Assembly (NCBI RefSeq): GCF_946479755.1
Contig: NZ_CAMLHC010000017.1
Span: 1 to 64,000, forward strand
Length of the DNA: 64,000 bases
From: an uncultured Chitinophaga sp.
GTDB taxonomy: Bacteria > Bacteroidota > Bacteroidia > Chitinophagales > Chitinophagaceae
Reading direction: 5' to 3'
Shown: one piece after another, positions 60,202-64,000 of the stretch
Layout of the letters: every line of letters starts with the position of its first letter
How positions within the stretch are numbered: the first letter of the stretch is position 1
Position numbers and translations under genes: made by a program
The notes under the pieces: model-generated
What the model was told of the DNA's origin: nothing
The model's database searches: none
The model's input: the letters and a program-made list of their open reading frames with translations, nothing else

Positions 60202-63200
60202 ATGAGAGAAAGAAATTGGTTCAGATTATTGCACGTTACATTATTGATTTCAGCCTTAGGCTTGGCCAGCCAGGTAGCTCAGGCGCAGCAACCAGGTGGC
60301 CCCGGACTTCCAGTCGCTACGCCGGTGGCTTTACCAGCCGCCTACACGTCACCATCCATAAACTATATCCGCACGTGGGAACCGTCTATGCCCACTACAG
60401 ATCCGGCTGCGGTGATCGCTGAGAGCCGGACGGTAAAAGAAGTGAAGCAGGGTACGCAGTATTTTGACGGTCTTGGCCGGCCGTTGCAGACAGTGGCCAA
60501 AGGGATGGGCGATTCCGCCAGGGATATTGTAACCCCGGTCGTATACGACGCTTTTGGAAGGGAGCAATATAAGTATCTGCCTTATATGCACACTACCGGG
60601 GATGGCAAATTCAAAACATCTCCCTTTAGCGCACAACAACAGTTTTATCAGAATTCCGGCAGGTATCCGGGAGAGAAAATATATTATAGTCAGACCGAAT
60701 TTGAGGCGTCTCCGTTAAACAGAGTGATGAAAACCTACGCCCCCGGCAACAGCTGGGCTACCCGTCCGGTAAGTCATCAGTACCTGGTTAACACCGCACA
60801 GGATTCTGTGCGCATCTGGAACATGGGTACTACCGGACTGCCGGTTAGTCCCCGCGCTTATGATCCCGGTCAGCTGACGGTAGACGTGAGCATTGATGAA
60901 GACGGAGGTCAGATTAGGGAGTATAAGGACAAATCCGGCCAGCTGGTATTGAGAAAGTTAAAAGGCGCCAATCCCGGCACTGCACACATGGGTTGGTTTT
61001 GTACCTATTACATCTACGATGACCTGAATAACCTGCGCTTTGTCATCCCACCGCTGGGCGTGGAGAAAATAACGACTACCTGGAATACCGCAGCTATCGC
61101 AGATGGCCTTTGTTTTCAATATATCTATGACGAAAGGAACCGGATGGTCACTAAAAAAGTACCCGGCGCCGGTGTGGTGGAGATGGTATATGACGTCCGC
61201 GACCGGCTGGTGTTTACCAGGGACTCTGTTCAACGGGCACAGAATGTATGGCATGTCACGTTTTATGATCAGCTGAACCGTCCGATAGAAACGGCGTTGT
61301 ACAACCGGAACATCTCCCGGCAGGTGTTACAGGGACAGATGAATGGGGCCGTTAATAACAGCGGCACCAGCAACTACGTTTTTCCGGGCCTTGCCGACCT
61401 GGTTACCGCATATCATGAACCGGCGCGTACTGTTTACGAAGCCACGAACTCCGTAACGCTGGAAGGTGGCTTCGATACCGGCAGTGGCGCCAATGTAGAT
61501 ATGCTGATTAACCCGTCTCTGAGGAGGGACACTGCGAATATTGTTGTCAGCAATCCCTTACCGGATATTTTCAGTAATGGTACGCTGACACCGTTAACAT
61601 ACACTTTTTACGATCATTATCAATTCCCCGGCGTTCAAAGCGCCGTCAGCGGCGATTTTAGCAAGCCCACTGATGAAGGCAATGTATACGTTGAGCCGGT
61701 GACAGTCGGAAATTTCACCAAAGGGCTGGTAACGGGAACGCGCACCCGCATTTTGGGCACCGATACCTGGCTCACCTCAACCACCTACTACAATGATAAG
61801 GGAAGGATAAGTCAGGTGGTAGCCGACAATGCTACGGGGGGCACAGACGTGATAACCTCCCGTTACAATTTTAACGGGAAAGTAGTCAGCACCTACCAGC
61901 GGCATAAAAACAGCCGGAGCGGCCTTACACCACAAACCACTGTCCTGACAACGATGGTTTATGACGATCAGGGCAGGGTGAAAGCTATTAACAAGCGGTT
62001 GAACGACAATGCCGCCTTGACACGTACCATCGCCAGGAATACCTACGATAAGATCGGGCAATTGAGTGTAAAGGAGCTGGGTATCAATGGGACCGGTGCC
62101 CCGCTGGAAAGGCAGACGTATGATTATAACCTCCGTGGCTGGCTAAGGAGCATCAGCAAGGATTATCTGGCAAATGGCTCCGGAGGCGCGCATTTCGGAC
62201 AGGAACTGAACTATGATTACGGATTTACCAATCAGGCTTTCAATGGTAATATTGCCGGTATCCGTTGGAAAGGCTGGAATGACACCGCTCAGCGTGCCTA
62301 TGGCTATAACTATGATCAGATCAGCCGGTTGAAAGGTGCCGGGTTCTCCCAACTTACTTCCGGAAACTGGCAGAACGGCGCGGTGGATTTTACCGTGAGC
62401 AATATTAATTATGACGCTAACGGTAACCTGTTGACGATGAAACAACGCGGTCAGGTGAATAACGCAGCAGGCGAGGTAGATAAATTGAGCTACCGTTATA
62501 ATGATAACAGCAACCAGCTGAAATCGGTTTATGATACCGTAAGGGCTAAGACAGGCTTAGGTGATTTTACCGATAGCCAGACGGATGGCGTTGACTATGC
62601 CTATGACGGAGTGGGCAACCTTACCCGTGACGGGAATAAACAAATCGCTTCCATCAGCTACAACCACCTTAACCTGCCGGAACTGATAACCGTTACAGGG
62701 AAGGGAAATATTCGGTTTATGTACGATGCAGGTGGTAATAAGGTCCGTAAGATCGTTACCGATAATACTACTGGTACCGCTAAGGTGACCACCACAGACT
62801 ACCTGGGCGGCTTTGTCTATGAAAATGACAGTCTGCGTTTTGCCGGACATGAAGAAGGACGGATCCGGACCGTCTACCAGGCGGGTCAGGCGCCGACATT
62901 TGTCTACGACTATTTTATAAAAGACCATCTGGGCAATACCCGGCTGGTACTCACAGAGCAGACGAACTTCACCATGTATGCGGCGACCATGGAAACGCCC
63001 AATGCAGCGACAGAGAACCTGCTGTTCAGTAATATCGACAATACCCGGAGTAATAAACCAGTAGGGTACCCGGCGGACGAAAGCGCTGGTAAAAACGAAT
63101 CTGTGGCTAAACTGACCGCCACCGGCACCGGCAAAAAAATCGGACCTTCGCTGGTATTAAGGGTAATGGCGGGCGATACCATCCAGTTGAGCAGCAAGGC

Positions 63201-64000
63201 ATTCTACAAATCCAACGGTCCGGTTGATAAGAATAGTCCTGTCGTACCTGCTGAAAATATAGTGGCGGACCTGATCAATGCATTTGGTGGCGCCACCCCC
63301 GCGGATGCTACCCACGGCGCCCCTTCGTCGGTGGCAAGTACGCCCTTCAACGCCAACTTTTACAATAATGATTATCGTCAGCTGAAAGAGAAGAACCCCG
63401 ATCAGCAACCCGGCAAGCCGAAAGCCTACCTGAACTACGTTTTGTTCGATGATCAGTTTAAAATGGTGGAGCAAAACAGCGGGGTGAAGCAGGTGAAAGC
63501 CGAGCCTGATCAGTTGCAGACACTGTCTCAGGATAAGATGGTCATGGAAAAGAGCGGATTTTTGTATGTTTACACCAGTAATGAAAGTCCACAGGAGGTG
63601 TTCTTTGATAACCTGATGGTAGCGCAAATGAGTGGTCCGGTGCTGGAGGAGACGCATTATTATCCGTTTGGGTTGACGATGGCGGGGATTAGTGCGAACG
63701 CGTTGGTGGGGAAGAACTATCCGGAGAATAGGCTGAAGTATAATGGTATGGAATTACAAAGTGGAGAATTTGGAGATGGATCAGGGCTGGAGCTGTATGA
63801 CTATGGGGCCAGAATGTACGATGTACAGATAGCCCGATGGCATACGTTGGATCCATTGAGTGAGAAAATGAGACGTTGGAGTCCCTACAACTATTCCTTT
63901 AATAACCCTTTACGTTTTATCGATCCTGATGGAAGGGGACCCGCTGACGTGATTGTAGGTGAAAAATATCAAGCGACGGTTAAGGATCTCTTGTATCAAT
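60202..64000 (+). CDS. RHS/YD-repeat protein with DUF6443-type start, cut by window end
   Basis: The frame is open from the ATG to the right edge; about 1266 codons are visible. A signal peptide ends at AQA. The early YFDGLGRPLQTVAKG and VYDAFGREQYKYLPY segments match the DUF6443 start common to Bacteroidota RHS proteins. YD-type repeats follow. The RHS core appears as HYYPFGLTMAGIS ... LYDYGARMYDVQIARWHTLDPLSEK ... YNYSFNNPLRFIDPDGRG, after which the variable C-terminal (possibly toxic) domain begins and is cut off. RHS proteins form shells that may encapsulate effector tips. The fate of this one depends on the missing tip. Confidence 0.9.
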   Translation, partial: MRERNWFRLLHVTLLISALGLASQVAQAQQPGGPGLPVATPVALPAAYTSPSINYIRTWEPSMPTTDPAAVIAESRTVKEVKQGTQYFDGLGRPLQTVAKGMGDSARDIVTPVVYDAFGREQYKYLPYMHTTGDGKFKTSPFSAQQQFYQNSGRYPGEKIYYSQTEFEASPLNRVMKTYAPGNSWATRPVSHQYLVNTAQDSVRIWNMGTTGLPVSPRAYDPGQLTVDVSIDEDGGQIREYKDKSGQLVLRKLKGANPGTAHMGWFCTYYIYDDLNNLRFVIPPLGVEKITTTWNTAAIADGLCFQYIYDERNRMVTKKVPGAGVVEMVYDVRDRLVFTRDSVQRAQNVWHVTFYDQLNRPIETALYNRNISRQVLQGQMNGAVNNSGTSNYVFPGLADLVTAYHEPARTVYEATNSVTLEGGFDTGSGANVDMLINPSLRRDTANIVVSNPLPDIFSNGTLTPLTYTFYDHYQFPGVQSAVSGDFSKPTDEGNVYVEPVTVGNFTKGLVTGTRTRILGTDTWLTSTTYYNDKGRISQVVADNATGGTDVITSRYNFNGKVVSTYQRHKNSRSGLTPQTTVLTTMVYDDQGRVKAINKRLNDNAALTRTIARNTYDKIGQLSVKELGINGTGAPLERQTYDYNLRGWLRSISKDYLANGSGGAHFGQELNYDYGFTNQAFNGNIAGIRWKGWNDTAQRAYGYNYDQISRLKGAGFSQLTSGNWQNGAVDFTVSNINYDANGNLLTMKQRGQVNNAAGEVDKLSYRYNDNSNQLKSVYDTVRAKTGLGDFTDSQTDGVDYAYDGVGNLTRDGNKQIASISYNHLNLPELITVTGKGNIRFMYDAGGNKVRKIVTDNTTGTAKVTTTDYLGGFVYENDSLRFAGHEEGRIRTVYQAGQAPTFVYDYFIKDHLGNTRLVLTEQTNFTMYAATMETPNAATENLLFSNIDNTRSNKPVGYPADESAGKNESVAKLTATGTGKKIGPSLVLRVMAGDTIQLSSKAFYKSNGPVDKNSPVVPAENIVADLINAFGGATPADATHGAPSSVASTPFNANFYNNDYRQLKEKNPDQQPGKPKAYLNYVLFDDQFKMVEQNSGVKQVKAEPDQLQTLSQDKMVMEKSGFLYVYTSNESPQEVFFDNLMVAQMSGPVLEETHYYPFGLTMAGISANALVGKNYPENRLKYNGMELQSGEFGDGSGLELYDYGARMYDVQIARWHTLDPLSEKMRRWSPYNYSFNNPLRFIDPDGRGPADVIVGEKYQATVKDLLYQ

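Overview
The window looks like part of a Bacteroidota chromosome, most likely Chitinophaga or a close relative in Chitinophagaceae. The signs are two surface proteins with type IX secretion type B (gliding-motility-associated) C-termini, a PorP/SprF partner, a SusC/SusD locus under an ECF sigma/FecR pair, TAnnTTTG promoter boxes, a DUF6443-type RHS protein, and a lysine-hydroxylase-like/decarboxylase pair of the kind known from Chitinophaga and Flavobacterium. No tRNA, rRNA, CRISPR array, transposase or prophage was seen.

Layout. (1) 1-5.7 kb: the end of an NRPS-independent siderophore (NIS) operon. It holds a truncated IucA/IucC synthetase, a nitroreductase-like protein, a membrane di-iron hydroxylase, a KDO-like Fe(II)/2-oxoglutarate oxygenase and a PLP decarboxylase. 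The last two suggest a hydroxylated diamine building block. (2) 5.8-12.2 kb: a proline-rich secreted protein, a 1143-aa beta-helix surface protein, a small membrane protein and a CDF cation transporter. (3) 12.2-18.0 kb: a six-gene minus-strand operon for a molybdopterin oxidoreductase with dicluster ferredoxin, Rieske protein, NarI-like membrane subunit, small membrane protein and TDT-family transporter. (4) 18.0-25.7 kb: two minus-strand operons of secreted or redox proteins (DoxX, alpha/beta hydrolases, P460-like proteins, a heme-binding cytochrome, DUF1223, Ohr/OsmC, a DsbD-N-like domain), divergent from a LytS/LytTR two-component system. Direct repeats with an exact 21-bp period lie before three promoters here, at nearly the same distance from each -7 box. 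They are good candidates for the LytTR regulator's binding sites. (5) 26.4-33.4 kb: two class I terpene synthases, a cytochrome P450 and two hybrid histidine kinases. (6) 34.2-42.1 kb: a 2284-aa repeat adhesin with its PorP/SprF partner. (7) 42-48.6 kb: housekeeping and accessory genes (CinA-like, MmgE/PrpD, CsbD, a MenI-like thioesterase, a tandem secreted DinB pair, GNAT, AraC, MDR oxidoreductase). (8) 48.7-57.2 kb: a polysaccharide utilization locus (ECF sigma, FecR, SusC, SusD, GH16). (9) 57.4-64 kb: a DUF2461/thioesterase/DinB operon, an orphan gene, and an RHS/YD-repeat protein cut by the window end.

The observation most worth testing is the LytTR regulon in region 4. It links one two-component system to a block of periplasmic thiol, heme and peroxide genes. 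Next come the hydroxylated-diamine siderophore pathway (region 1) and the pairing of terpene synthases with output-less hybrid kinases (region 5). All calls rest on reading the sequence and on remembered family motifs; no database search was made.
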